From Sphingomonas sp. EC-HK361 (GTDB lineage: Bacteria; Pseudomonadota; Alphaproteobacteria; Sphingomonadales; Sphingomonadaceae): a stretch of DNA of 64,000 bases. The first letter of the stretch is position 1. Each line of letters starts with the position of its first letter. The stretch lies in NCBI RefSeq assembly GCF_902498785.1, contig NZ_LR701494.1, forward strand, positions 372,001 to 436,000, read 5' to 3'. The notes beneath the pieces were generated by a model. The model had not been told where the DNA came from, did not search any database, and saw only the letters and a program-made list of their open reading frames with translations. Shown piece by piece: positions 46,121 to 54,210 of this stretch. The position numbers and the translations under genes are program-made.

Positions 46121-47133
46121 GCTTCGTCATCCGCCCCGCCACTGATGACGATCTGGGTCCACTCTACGAAATGGCCAAGCTGACTGGCGGCGGGTTCACC
46201 AATCTGCCGCCCGATCGCAAGGCGCTGCAGGCGAAGCTCGATCGCAGCCAGGACGCGTTCGAAAGCGATCACGCCGCACCGCGCGACGAGTTGTTCGTGC
46301 TGATGCTCGAAAACACCGAAACGCGCGAGGTCCGCGGCACCTGCCAGATCTTCACCCAGATCGGCCAGACGCATCCGTTCTACAGCTACAGAATCGGCAC
46401 GCTGACCCAGCACAGCCGAGAACTCGACCGCACTTTCCGCGCCGAGATGCTGGCGCTCGCGACCGACCTGGAAGGATCGAGCGAGGTCGGCGGGCTGTTC
46501 CTGCATCCCGGCGAGCGCGCCGGAGGCCTCGGCCTGCTGCTCGCGCGCGCGCGCTACCTCTTCATCCGTGCCAACCGCCCGCGCTTCGCCGACCGCATCC
46601 TCGCGGAACTGCGCGGGATCATCGACGAAGGCGGCGGGTCGCCCTTCTGGGACGGGCTGGCCGGCCGCTTCTTCGGGATGAATTTCCAGGACGCTGACCG
46701 GTTCAACGCGATCAATGGCCACCAGTTCATTGCAGATCTCATGCCCAAGCACCCGATCTACACCGCGATGCTTTCCGAAAGCGCGCGCGCGGCGATCGGC
46801 CTGCCCCATCCTTCCGGCCGCGCGGCGATGCGAATGCTGGAAAATGAAGGCTTTGCATTCGAAAACTACATCGACATCTTCGATGGCGGACCGACCATGA
46901 CCGCGCGAACCGACCATGTCCGCACGATCCGGAATGCGCGCGACGCGCGGGTCGAGGCGATCGACCGCGACGGCGGCGTCGACTCGCTCGTCGCCAGCGG
47001 CCGGCTGAAGGATTTTCGCGCAACCTTTGGCAAGGTCCGCGAGGTCGGCGACCGCGCCGTCCTCGACGCCGAAGCCGCCCGTGCGCTCGGCGTGCGGGAA
47101 GATGCGACGATCACCTACGTGCCGCGCAGTTGA
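46117..47133 (+). CDS. astA: Arginine N-succinyltransferase
   Basis: 338 residues from the GTG at 46117, coupled to the previous stop (GTGA). First step of the ammonia-producing AST route: succinyl-CoA plus arginine. FVIRPATDDDLGPLYEMAKLTGGGFTNLP, FYSYRIGTLTQHSREL, EVGGLFLHPGERAGGLGLLLARARYLF, FWDGLAGRFFGMNFQDADRFN, KHPIYTAMLS and GRAAMRMLENEGFAFENYIDIFDGGPTM are the family blocks in order. Complete length. A one-base TGATG overlap links it to astB. Confidence 0.95.
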   Translation: MSFVIRPATDDDLGPLYEMAKLTGGGFTNLPPDRKALQAKLDRSQDAFESDHAAPRDELFVLMLENTETREVRGTCQIFTQIGQTHPFYSYRIGTLTQHSRELDRTFRAEMLALATDLEGSSEVGGLFLHPGERAGGLGLLLARARYLFIRANRPRFADRILAELRGIIDEGGGSPFWDGLAGRFFGMNFQDADRFNAINGHQFIADLMPKHPIYTAMLSESARAAIGLPHPSGRAAMRMLENEGFAFENYIDIFDGGPTMTARTDHVRTIRNARDARVEAIDRDGGVDSLVASGRLKDFRATFGKVREVGDRAVLDAEAARALGVREDATITYVPRS

Positions 47134-48386
47134 TGCTGCGCGAGATCAACTTCGACGGGATCGTCGGGCCGAGCCACAATTATGCCGGTCTCAGCCCCGG
47201 CAATCTCGCCGCCACGCGCAACGCAGGTGCCGTATCGCATCCGCGCGCCGCCGCGCTGCAAGGGATCGCCAAGATGCGTGCGAACCTCGCGCTCGGGCTG
47301 ACTCAGGGCATACTTCTCCCTCATCCGCGCCCCGATCACCGCTGGCTTGGCGCGTTGGCGACGAACTACGCCGCGGCACCCGCGCATCTGCAGGCGCAGG
47401 CGATGTCGGCGTCCGCCATGTGGGCCGCCAATGCCGCGACGGTCTCGCCCGCGCCCGATACCCGCGATGGACGCTGCCACCTGACCGTCGCCAATCTCGT
47501 GACGATGCCGCATCGCAGCCATGAGGCGTCGGCGACTCTCGCGCAACTTGCGCTCGCCTTTGCGAACCCGGCGTTCGTCGTTCATCCACCCGTTCCCGCG
47601 CCGTTCGGGGACGAGGGCGCGGCGAACCACATGCGGCTCTGCGCCGATCACGCCAGCCCGGGCATCGAGGTCTTCGTCTACGGTGTCAGCGGCGGCCCCT
47701 TTCCCGCCCGTCAGCACCGCGAGGCAAGCGAGGCGATCGTGCGGGCCCACGGGCTCGATCCGGCGCGCACGCTCTTCGTCCAGCAATCGGAGGAGGCGAT
47801 CGCTGCCGGCGCCTTCCACAACGACGTCGTCGCGGTCGCGAACGAGCGCACGCTCTTCGCGCATGAGCTGGCCTTTGCCGACAAGGACCGCGTCTACGCC
47901 GATCTGCGCGCGCTGATGCCCGAGGTGGAAATCGTCGAGGTTCCGGCAAGCGCGGTCAGCCTGGCGGACGCGATCGGATCCTATCTCTTCAACGCGCAGC
48001 TCGTCAGCCCGCCAGGTGGTGAGCAAGCGCTGATCGTTCCCGGCGAATCGCGTGACAATCCCGCGGTCTGGGCCTGGTTGCAGAGCCATATCGCAGGCAA
48101 CGGTCCGATCCGGGCCGTCGAGGTCGTCGATGTGCGCGAATCGATGGCCAATGGTGGCGGCCCCGCATGTCTGCGCCTGCGTGTGGTCGCCGATCCCGCG
48201 ACCGTGGACCCGCGCTTCCTCGTCGACGATGGGAAGCTCGACCGGATCGCGGACGTCATCCGCTGCCATTGGCCGGAGACCATCGACGCCGCAGCGATAA
48301 GCGAAACGGCACTGGTCAATCAGATCGAGCGCGCGCGCGCGGCGCTTCTCGGATGCCTCGATCTTGTCGGGTTAATTGACAGTTAA
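47133..48386 (+). CDS. astB: N-succinylarginine dihydrolase
   Basis: 417 residues from the ATG at 47133, whose A is the last base of the astA stop. Splits succinylarginine into succinylornithine, CO2 and two ammonia. EINFDGIVGPSHNYAGLSPGNLAATRN, HLTVANLVTMPHRSHE, FVQQSEEAIAAGAFHNDVVAVAN (His and Asp-type active residues) and the C-terminal NGGGPACLRLRV with the catalytic Cys are present. A CtrA-type box overlaps the last codons. astC, astD and astE are not in the window. Confidence 0.95.
   Translation: MLREINFDGIVGPSHNYAGLSPGNLAATRNAGAVSHPRAAALQGIAKMRANLALGLTQGILLPHPRPDHRWLGALATNYAAAPAHLQAQAMSASAMWAANAATVSPAPDTRDGRCHLTVANLVTMPHRSHEASATLAQLALAFANPAFVVHPPVPAPFGDEGAANHMRLCADHASPGIEVFVYGVSGGPFPARQHREASEAIVRAHGLDPARTLFVQQSEEAIAAGAFHNDVVAVANERTLFAHELAFADKDRVYADLRALMPEVEIVEVPASAVSLADAIGSYLFNAQLVSPPGGEQALIVPGESRDNPAVWAWLQSHIAGNGPIRAVEVVDVRESMANGGGPACLRLRVVADPATVDPRFLVDDGKLDRIADVIRCHWPETIDAAAISETALVNQIERARAALLGCLDLVGLIDS
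48372..48386. promoter_or_regulatory. Perfect CtrA-type binding box (TTAA-N7-TTAA)
   Basis: TTAA at 48372-48375, seven bases, TTAA at 48383-48386 match the full CtrA consensus exactly. It lies 66-80 bases before the ATG of the small membrane protein, and a second TTAA-containing 10-base palindrome (GCGTTAACGC) follows at 48393-48402. CtrA is the cell-cycle response regulator of alphaproteobacteria. The site could control the small gene; overlap with the end of astB is coincidental or shared. Confidence 0.55.
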
Positions 48387-48451
48387 CCACTGGCGTTAAC
48401 GCGCAAATGGCGGATTTCTGCGGTTGGCGCGGGCTTTGCTTAACGATTGGC

Positions 48452-48667
48452 ATGTGGACCCGAATCAGCCGCTTGTTCGTCATCAAGACCAAGTTCGAAG
48501 CGTTCGCCGTCATCTACGGCCTCGGCACCGGTGCGGTGGAGCGCGGGGTTCATTATCTCCACCAATATCCCGGCTTCAGCGGCAAGATGCTGTTCGCGGT
48601 CTGCCCGATCGCGGTGTTCATGGCGGGCGCCCGAATCCTCGATTCGCTGGAACGCGAAAACGCGTGA
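48452..48667 (+). CDS. Small membrane protein, probably cell-cycle regulated
   Basis: 71 residues from ATG 48452 (MWTRISRLFVIKTKFEAFAVIYGLGTGAVERG); an upstream in-frame ATG at 48407 would add 15 residues. Hydrophobic segments near 17-32 and 44-62 with a short loop (HYLHQYPGFSGK). Short sphingomonad proteins of this pattern are conserved but unnamed. Its promoter region carries a CtrA box. Followed by a hairpin terminator and then the tRNA-Arg remnant. Confidence 0.7.
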   Translation: MWTRISRLFVIKTKFEAFAVIYGLGTGAVERGVHYLHQYPGFSGKMLFAVCPIAVFMAGARILDSLERENA

Positions 48668-48680
48668 TAAACACGAAAAA

Positions 48681-48710
48681 CGGGGCCGGATCATCGCTGA
48701 TCCAGCCCCG
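48681..48710. terminator. Hairpin terminator left of the island junction
   Basis: CGGGGC...GGATC (48681-48692) pairs with GATCC...GCCCCG (48699-48710) with one mismatch and a 6-base loop. It would end transcription from the small membrane protein and, on the other strand, from the original tRNA-Arg gene. Confidence 0.7.
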
Positions 48711-48720
48711 TCCGAATTCT

Positions 48721-48765
48721 TGGCGCGCCCGGAACGATTCGAACGTCCGACCCTCAGATTCGTAG
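48721..48765 (-). other. 3' fragment of tRNA-Arg(ACG): island attachment site (att)
   Basis: Read on the minus strand, this is the 3' 45 bases of tRNA-Arg with anticodon ACG: the anticodon loop CTACGAA, the 3' anticodon strand, variable loop, a T arm GGACG/CGTTC around TTCGAAT, the 3' acceptor strand CGGGCGC and CCA. The sequence beyond 48765 cannot form the matching 5' anticodon strand, D arm or GCGCCCG acceptor, so the gene is cut in the anticodon loop. This is what integration at a tRNA leaves at one end of an island; the integrase begins 160 bases away. Confidence 0.85.
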
Positions 48766-48827
48766 GGCGATAAAGCGCCTTCCAGCTACGTCCCAGAACG
48801 TCTCTTTCTGGTGCAGATACAACAACT

Positions 48828-48892
48828 TGTATGTTCCGGACGTTCCCTGTATGTTCTAGGGTATCGCGACCCATTTGTTACCTAAGGTAACA
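48828..48892. promoter_or_regulatory. Direct repeats and palindrome upstream of the integrase
   Basis: TGTATGTTC occurs at 48828-48836 and again at 48848-48856, exactly 20 bases apart (two helical turns). Next to them is a dyad with 8-base arms, TGTTACCT-A-AGGTAACA, at 48876-48892, which ends 33 bases before the integrase ATG. The repeats could be integrase arm sites or operators and the dyad an autoregulatory operator. Function is inferred from position. Confidence 0.5.
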
Positions 48893-48925
48893 GCATGGCG
48901 GCCGGAACGAACCAGGATCATAGCT

Positions 48926-50161
48926 ATGCCCAGCAAAGCTGTAGGTCTCACGGATGCCAAGATCCGAGGCCTCACCCCGCCAGCTTCCGGCCAAGTGGAG
49001 CTACTGGATCAACTCGTCAGCGGACTCCGCGTTCGCGTTGGCGCCTCCGGCGGCAAAACCTTCATTCTGCGCAAGCGCGTTGGAGGCTCTGTTCGGAACG
49101 TTACCTTAGGTCGCTTCTCGGATGCGTTCACGCTAGCAGACGCACGTAAGAAGGCTCGATCGTTGCTGATCGATCTTGAGTCCGGAAAGGGACTGCCTCA
49201 GCCGGCGACTAGCACTGGTGGCGCAGTTGGACGCCTCTCCTTTTCCGTTCTCTGGACTCAGTACATAGAACGCGCCGTTCGCGGAAAAAAGAAGAGTGCT
49301 TTTGAGATCGAACGCATCGGGAAGAAGTTCATCCTCCCTCGGTTTGGCGATCGGCTTGCCGACACGATCACCCGCTCGGAGGTGACCGCGCTGGTCGAGG
49401 ACATCACCTACCGAGACGCGAACAACCCCACGCCAAGAGCGGGGTTGGGAGTGCACCAACAGCTGAGCTCTTTCTTCACTTGGGCCATGCCGAAGCTGGA
49501 AAAGCTACCAGCCAATCCCTGTCGCGATGCCGGCCGCCCTCCCCTCCCGAAGGCTCGGGATCGCTTTCTCTCAGATGCCGAAATCCGCGTTTTTTGGCAG
49601 GCATGTAACGCCATGGGCTGGCCGTTCGGCCCTGGCTTCAAGCTGCTCCTCTTAACCGGTCAACGTCGCGGAGAGGTGTTCGACGCAGCCCGTTCCGAGT
49701 TTGACGGCGCCACCTGGGTCATCCCAGCCGCTCGAGCAAAGAACGGCAAAGCTCATATCGTGCCGCTTACGACAGCCGCCAAGGCATTGATCGAGGATCT
49801 TCCGGTGATGGATGGCTCGAGCAAGCTCTTTCCCGTCGCAGGTAATCCCGACGCTTCGGTCAACGGCTTCAGCAAAGGGCATCCGCGCCTCCTCCGGGAG
49901 ATGGCCAAGATCATGAAGGTAGACGCGGTGGATCACTTCATCCTGCACGATCTGCGACGTACGGTCGCAACAGGCATGCAGCGCCTAGGAGTACCGATGC
50001 CCGTTACCGAAGCCGTGCTGAACCACATCAGCGGCTCCCGATCAGGTATCGCCGGCGTCTACCAACGCTACGATTACCAGCGGGAGAAACGAGAGGCACT
50101 GGAGAGCTGGACTGGCGAGCTCGAACGGATTGTAGGCGGGATAACGCCGACCTTACCTTGA
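48926..50161 (+). CDS. Tyrosine recombinase / P4-type integrase
   Basis: 411 residues from ATG 48926. N-terminal DUF4102-like arm-binding domain (LTDAKIRGLTPPASGQVELLDQLVSGLRVRVGASGGKTFILRKRV), core-binding domain at about 105-205, and a catalytic domain with Arg in LLLTGQRRGEVFDA, HDLRRTVATG (His341, Arg344), LNHISG (His367) and the nucleophile Tyr in AGVYQRYDY (about 379). All catalytic residues are intact. Hand count of 49261-49320 gives 30 of 60 GC, clearly lower than the core genes, as expected for foreign DNA. It sits next to the tRNA-Arg remnant and faces into the island. Confidence 0.95.
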   Translation: MPSKAVGLTDAKIRGLTPPASGQVELLDQLVSGLRVRVGASGGKTFILRKRVGGSVRNVTLGRFSDAFTLADARKKARSLLIDLESGKGLPQPATSTGGAVGRLSFSVLWTQYIERAVRGKKKSAFEIERIGKKFILPRFGDRLADTITRSEVTALVEDITYRDANNPTPRAGLGVHQQLSSFFTWAMPKLEKLPANPCRDAGRPPLPKARDRFLSDAEIRVFWQACNAMGWPFGPGFKLLLLTGQRRGEVFDAARSEFDGATWVIPAARAKNGKAHIVPLTTAAKALIEDLPVMDGSSKLFPVAGNPDASVNGFSKGHPRLLREMAKIMKVDAVDHFILHDLRRTVATGMQRLGVPMPVTEAVLNHISGSRSGIAGVYQRYDYQREKREALESWTGELERIVGGITPTLP

Positions 50162-50521
50162 CGACACTGTACTTGAAGCGGCGGACCGCCAGTCGTCGAG
50201 GTGTCGAACGATAGCATAGATTATGTAAAATCGCGAGGCTGTTTCTTCGTAAGTGGGGTCCGCCAGACCGCAGCAAGCTGCGTACTCGACGCGATTGGCT
50301 CGAGCGCTCGAGGCCGTGCGATAAACTCGAGAACCGCGAAAGCGCACTACGGTTCGACCGCGAGACTCGCCGCAGAGAGCTAATCAGGCCGCCGGGATTG
50401 CGCGGCCATTTAGGATGTGATTTCGAAATGAGGGGACGAGCACCGGACGATACTGCCGGCAACATGCTTGGCCGGTGGAGCGGCGTGGCAAGAGGACCTT
50501 CGACGCGGAAGAGCGGGACAC
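50162..50521. other. No gene seen between integrase and the next small gene
   Basis: This 360-base stretch has no frame on either strand with a believable start or composition. A minus-strand open stretch at 50153-50347 reads like coding in places but has no ribosome site or family resemblance. The one clear structure is a 14-base perfect palindrome CTCGAGCGCTCGAG at 50299-50312. It may hold promoter or recombination sites for the island. Confidence 0.5.
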
Positions 50522-50806
50522 ATGACGATGATCGATCTTGACACACTGCGGCGTGAAATCCGCGCGCTCGACTTTGTGCGAGGCAGTCTCGCCGAGGATG
50601 CGATGTGGCGCGAGGACGACAAGGATGCCCGCGCTAATCTCGAGATCGAGGGCATGGCGCTGACGCCTGGCGATGAGGCGCTATTCGACCTGATGCGCGA
50701 CGAACGTGTGCCCCCTGCCCTCTGTTCGCAAATTCTCCTCAGGCTGTTCGGCCATCCCGATGCCGATTCAGCGCTGGCCATCACGCCCACCGACGCGACC
50801 AGCTGA
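50522..50806 (+). CDS. Small acidic protein, possibly VbhA-like antitoxin
   Basis: 94 residues from ATG 50522 (MTMIDLDTLRREIRALDFVRGSL). The segment DARANLEIEGMALTPGDEALFDLMRDERVPP is similar in layout to VbhA-type antitoxins that block Fic toxins, but the inhibitory S/TxxxE(G/N) motif has Asn in place of Ser/Thr, and no Fic gene is adjacent. Acidic and helical throughout. It could equally be an unrelated regulatory protein of the island. Weak ribosome site (GAAGAG). Confidence 0.55.
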   Translation: MTMIDLDTLRREIRALDFVRGSLAEDAMWREDDKDARANLEIEGMALTPGDEALFDLMRDERVPPALCSQILLRLFGHPDADSALAITPTDATS

Positions 50807-50833
50807 CGCCGACACGAATCGAGCCGGTTTAGG

Positions 50834-50957
50834 ATGCTGATCGGGGGGATAGTCCTGATGGCGAGCGGTAGCTGGTTCAAGGGAGATCTTCGGCGTCGGC
50901 AAGGTCGTAATCGACGTGCGGTTCCTGCTCACCGGCCTGATCCTGTCTGCGACATAA
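50834..50957 (+). pseudogene. Frameshifted small membrane protein
   Basis: ATG 50834 starts MLIGGIVLMASGSWFK, a membrane-like segment. At 50881-50883 there is one G too many; dropping it keeps the frame open to a TAA at 50955-50957 as EIFGVGKVVIDV followed by RFLLTGLILSAT, a second membrane-like segment. The two halves join into a plausible 40-residue protein, while the uninterrupted frame turns into arginine-rich nonsense. Either a real frameshift or a sequencing error. Family not recognised. Confidence 0.5.
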
Positions 50958-50967
50958 CCGAAGCTGG

Positions 50968-51063
50968 AATGGTCGTCGAAAGCACGAAGATCGGCAGGTC
51001 GACCCTACCGATGGCCAGCAGCTCAGCCTAGAAATCCCAATCTTCGTGCTTTCGACGACCATT
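50968..51063. repeat. 24-bp perfect inverted repeat with 48-base spacer
   Basis: Bases 50968-50991 (starting AATGGTCGTCGAAAGCACG) are exactly repeated in inverted form at 51040-51063 (ending GACGACCATT). The spacer at 50992-51039 has no coding sense. Such a long exact dyad is very unlikely by chance and suggests a small invertible segment, a recombination site, or a short mobile element end pair. Confidence 0.85.
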
Positions 51064-51065
51064 GG

Positions 51066-51081
51066 TGTGCCACGTGGCACA
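51066..51081. repeat. 16-bp perfect palindrome
   Basis: TGTGCCACGTGGCACA reads the same on both strands. It begins two bases after the right arm of the 24-bp inverted repeat, so the two are probably parts of one structure, such as a recombinase or regulator site. Confidence 0.8.
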
Positions 51082-51185
51082 TCCATCTTTCGAGGAGACT
51101 TGTCCGAAGAGGAGACAGCCCCTATCAGGTCAGGACATGCGGCATCCACTGGATTGTCCGTTTCCCGCGTAGGGAACTAGCACCG

Positions 51186-51215
51186 GGGCCGCCCTACAAG
51201 GCGGCCCTCGGTTTT
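51186..51215 (+). terminator. Rho-independent terminator
   Basis: Eight-base GC stem GGGCCGCC (51186-51193) / GGCGGCCC (51200-51207) with loop CTACAA, followed by TCGGTTTT. A good terminator for rightward transcription out of the integrase-distal region. Confidence 0.85.
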
Positions 51216-51350
51216 CCTGACCAGCCTGTTCCTTCAGATGCAGTAGGATGCGTGCAACATGGTCGTCCCCGCTGTTGCCTTTGGCATCAGGGGGCGGCCT
51301 TCGTAGTGCTGTTCGTGGGTCTTGCGACCTGGCGGCCCCTACCGCCGAAA

Positions 51351-51656
51351 TCAGCCGATCGCCTTGAACACATCGTCAACGAAGCTACCCCGCTCAACTT
51401 TTCCGTTCAGCTTGCGGATCATCACATCGGGATTGTCGCTCTCGAGCCAATAGAGCGGCACGTTCTTCTTCACTGAAAGCCGGACGCCGGCCTTCGCCAA
51501 TCGCTCTGTCACTCGCTCGAGCGCTTGGGTGCTGGCTTTTACACTGTGCTGGACTAACGCTTCGGAAGGCGCAGGCGCTCTCACCGTTACGCTGCCGAAC
51601 CGCGTTTTACTGGTTTTCACCTTCTTAGCGCCGGGCTGAATGATGCTATCGGTCAT
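51351..51656 (-). CDS. Small basic protein of unknown function
   Basis: 101 residues from ATG 51656, preferred because AGGA lies seven bases upstream; in-frame ATGs at 51662 and 51695 are possible. N-terminus basic and disordered (QPGAKKVKTSKTRFGSVTVRAP), then ALVQHSVKASTQALERVTERLAKAGVRLSVKKNVPLYWLESDNPDVMIRKLNGKVERGSFVDDVF, a helix-strand pattern. Not a family I know; similar small proteins are found on sphingomonad plasmids and islands. It stands alone between the terminator and the ars cluster. Confidence 0.65.
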   Translation of the reverse strand: MTDSIIQPGAKKVKTSKTRFGSVTVRAPAPSEALVQHSVKASTQALERVTERLAKAGVRLSVKKNVPLYWLESDNPDVMIRKLNGKVERGSFVDDVFKAIG

Positions 51657-51837
51657 CGTCATATCCTGCACACGCAGCTGAGTTAGATTGTCCATTCAAA
51701 CATAACGCCTGTGGCGTCTTACGGTTAGGGCCGGCCTCTGAATCGCCGACGATAGCGACGAACTGCGCGCAAGGCTCTCGGCATCGGGAGCTGATCCTAT
51801 TTGCTTATGTGCACTGCAGCCTCTCCGCGCCTGGATG

Positions 51838-52584
51838 CTAACTCTGTGGGGCCGTCGCGACGCTCGATAGATCGATCATCGGATCGATTGGCACCCCGGA
51901 TTCCTTGCGCTCGGAATAGCGGTCGACGAGCTGGGCGGCGTGCGGGCGCAGCAGCACCGTGAACCGCACCAGCTCCTCCATCACATCGACGATCCGGTCA
52001 TAATAGCTGGACGGCTTCATCCGCCCGGCGTCATCGAACTCGTTGAACGACTTGGCGACGCTCGACTGATTCGGGATGGTCACCATCCGCATCCAGCGGC
52101 CCAGCACGCGCAATGTGTTGACGCTGTTGAACGACTGCGATCCGGCCGACACCTGCATGACCGCGAGCGTTCGCCCCTGCGTCGGGCGCATCCCGCCCAT
52201 CGACAGCGGCAAATGGTCGATCTGCAACTTCATGATGCCGGTGATCTGACCGTGGCGTTCCGGGCTGCACCACACCTGACCCTCCGACCATAAAGACAGC
52301 TCGCGCAGGTCGTGGACGGCCGGATGGTCATCGCCGGCATGTTGGTCGGGCAGCGGCAGGGTCGACGGATCGAAGATGCGTGTCTCGCAGCCGAAGAACC
52401 GGAGCAGGCGCGCCGCTTCCTCGACGCACAGCCGGGAGAAGGACCGTTCGCGCAGCGAACCATAGAGCAGGAGGATACGCGGTGCGGGATCGAGCGGGCC
52501 AAGCCCCAGCGCCGGCCGCTGGATGGCATAGGCAGGATCGAGCGCCGGCAGGGTATCGGGATCGGCAAGCGTGCGGAGCGGCAT
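51838..52584 (-). CDS. arsH: Arsenical resistance protein ArsH
   Basis: 248 residues from ATG 52584. An FMN-dependent NADPH oxidoreductase that oxidises organoarsenicals and can reduce other metals. [27 protein letters not shown] holds the FMN phosphate loop; [63 protein letters not shown] is the ArsH hallmark. Last gene of the ars operon, twenty bases after the ynfA stop. Complete. Confidence 0.95.
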   Translation of the reverse strand: MPLRTLADPDTLPALDPAYAIQRPALGLGPLDPAPRILLLYGSLRERSFSRLCVEEAARLLRFFGCETRIFDPSTLPLPDQHAGDDHPAVHDLRELSLWSEGQVWCSPERHGQITGIMKLQIDHLPLSMGGMRPTQGRTLAVMQVSAGSQSFNSVNTLRVLGRWMRMVTIPNQSSVAKSFNEFDDAGRMKPSSYYDRIVDVMEELVRFTVLLRPHAAQLVDRYSERKESGVPIDPMIDLSSVATAPQS

Positions 52585-52603
52585 CAAGAGGCTTTCAGTA
52601 TCG

Positions 52604-52927
52604 TCATGCTCCGCGTGGGCCGAGCAGGATGACGCAGGTTCCGACGAGACAGAGGGCTGCACCGCCTACGTCCCAGCGATCGGGCCGGACGCCCCCGACG
52701 CCCCATAGCCAGAGCAGCGAGGCGCAGATGTAAATGCCGCCATAGGCGGCATATGCCCGGCCTGCGGCTTCACTGTCCACGCGGGTCAGCAGCCATGCGA
52801 ACAGGATCAGCGAGGCGATACCGGGTGCCAGCCACACCGGCGACTTTCCCATGCGAAGCCACGTCCAGAAGGCGAAGCATCCGGCGATCTCCGCGAGCGC
52901 CGCGCCAATGTAGATCAGTGCCGTCAT
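52604..52927 (-). CDS. YnfA/UPF0060 family small membrane protein
   Basis: 107 residues from ATG 52927, overlapping the arsB stop (ATGA). Four membrane helices, with [92 protein letters not shown], the UPF0060 pattern, an SMR-like fold. Its place between arsB and arsH ties it to arsenic resistance here, although the family role is unsettled and some members affect drug efflux. Confidence 0.9.
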   Translation of the reverse strand: MTALIYIGAALAEIAGCFAFWTWLRMGKSPVWLAPGIASLILFAWLLTRVDSEAAGRAYAAYGGIYICASLLWLWGVGGVRPDRWDVGGAALCLVGTCVILLGPRGA

Positions 52928-54210
52928 CCGATCATGATCCTCACTGCGAGAGCCGCGAGCGTGACGAGCAGCACCGGCACGGTAAGGGTGACGCCAACCC
53001 GGAAGTAGTAGCCCCATCCGATCCGCACGCCCTTCTGCCCGAGAACGTGGAGCCACAGCAGCGTCGCGAGCGACCCGATCGGCGTCAGCTTGGGGCCGAG
53101 ATCGCAGCCGATCACATTGGCGTAGATCATCGCTTCCCTGATCGCGCCCGTGGCGTGGGTGGCGTCGATCGACAGCGCGCCCACCAGCACGGTCGGCATG
53201 TTGTTCATCACCGACGACAGGACGGCCGCGATGACGCCCGTGCCCAGCGCCGCGCCCCACACGCCGCCTTGCGCGGTGCGATCGAGCAGCGCCGCCAGAT
53301 GGTCGGTCAGGCCGGCGTTCCGCAGGCCGTAGACGACCAGGTACATGCCGAGCGAAAAGATCACGACCTGCCAGGGCGCGCCGCGGAGCACCTTGGCCGT
53401 TGGGATCACATGGCCCCGCCCCGCGATCACTAGCAACAGGATCGCGCCGGCCGCGGCCACGGCGCTGACCGGCACGCCGAGCGGTTCGAGCAGGAAGAAG
53501 CCGGCGAGCAGCAGTGCAAGAACGATCCAGCCCGCACGGAACGTCGCGGCATCGCGGATCGCGTCACGCGGCGCGCGCAGTGCCCCCACGTCATAGTCCG
53601 CCGGTATGTCGCGCCGGAAGAACAGCAACAGCGCGCCCAGCGTGGCGGCAATCGACACCAGATCGACCGGCACCATCACGGCGGCATATTCGCCGAACCC
53701 GATCTTGAAGAAGTCGGCCGACACGATGTTGACGAGGTTTGACACGACCAGCGGCAGGCTGGCGGTGTCGGCGATGAACCCCGCCGCCATGACGAACGCC
53801 AGCGTCGCCTTGTCCCTGAACCCCAGCGCCCGCAGCATGGCGATGACAATCGGCGTCAGGATCAGCGCCGCACCGTCGTTTGCGAACAGCGCGGACACCG
53901 CCGCTCCGAGCAGCACGATCAGGACGAACAGCCGGCGACCGTGCCCCCGGCCCCAGCGGGCGACATGGAGCGCCGCCCATTCGAAGAACCCGGCTTCATC
54001 GAGCAGCAGGCTGATGACGATGATCGCGACGAACGCGGCTGTCGCGTTCCAGACGATGCCCCATACCACCGGCACGTCGGACAGCGTGACGACGCCCGCA
54101 AGCAGCGCGACGACAGCCCCGCCCATCGCGCTCCATCCGATCCCGAGACCCCTGGGTTGCCAGATGACAAGCGCGATCGTGGCGACGAAGATCAGGACGG
54201 CAAGGAGCAT
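52924..54210 (-). CDS. arsB: Arsenite efflux permease ArsB
   Basis: 428 residues from ATG 54210, whose A is shared with the arsC stop (TGATG). About 12 membrane helices of the ArsB/NhaD ion-transporter superfamily: [89 protein letters not shown]. Uses the proton gradient to export arsenite produced by ArsC. No ArsA ATPase is in the operon. Confidence 0.95.
   Translation of the reverse strand: MLLAVLIFVATIALVIWQPRGLGIGWSAMGGAVVALLAGVVTLSDVPVVWGIVWNATAAFVAIIVISLLLDEAGFFEWAALHVARWGRGHGRRLFVLIVLLGAAVSALFANDGAALILTPIVIAMLRALGFRDKATLAFVMAAGFIADTASLPLVVSNLVNIVSADFFKIGFGEYAAVMVPVDLVSIAATLGALLLFFRRDIPADYDVGALRAPRDAIRDAATFRAGWIVLALLLAGFFLLEPLGVPVSAVAAAGAILLLVIAGRGHVIPTAKVLRGAPWQVVIFSLGMYLVVYGLRNAGLTDHLAALLDRTAQGGVWGAALGTGVIAAVLSSVMNNMPTVLVGALSIDATHATGAIREAMIYANVIGCDLGPKLTPIGSLATLLWLHVLGQKGVRIGWGYYFRVGVTLTVPVLLVTLAALAVRIMIG

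Noticed and set aside
48721-48800. Intact tRNA-Arg at this position
   Set aside because: Bases beyond 48765 do not supply the D arm or the GCGCCCG acceptor strand needed to complete the cloverleaf.
50153-50347. Minus-strand frame after the integrase
   Set aside because: No ribosome site or family similarity; too short to support by composition alone.
50877-51149. Minus-strand frame across the 24-bp inverted repeat
   Set aside because: It runs through both repeat arms and has no start signal; the repeat explains the open frame better.
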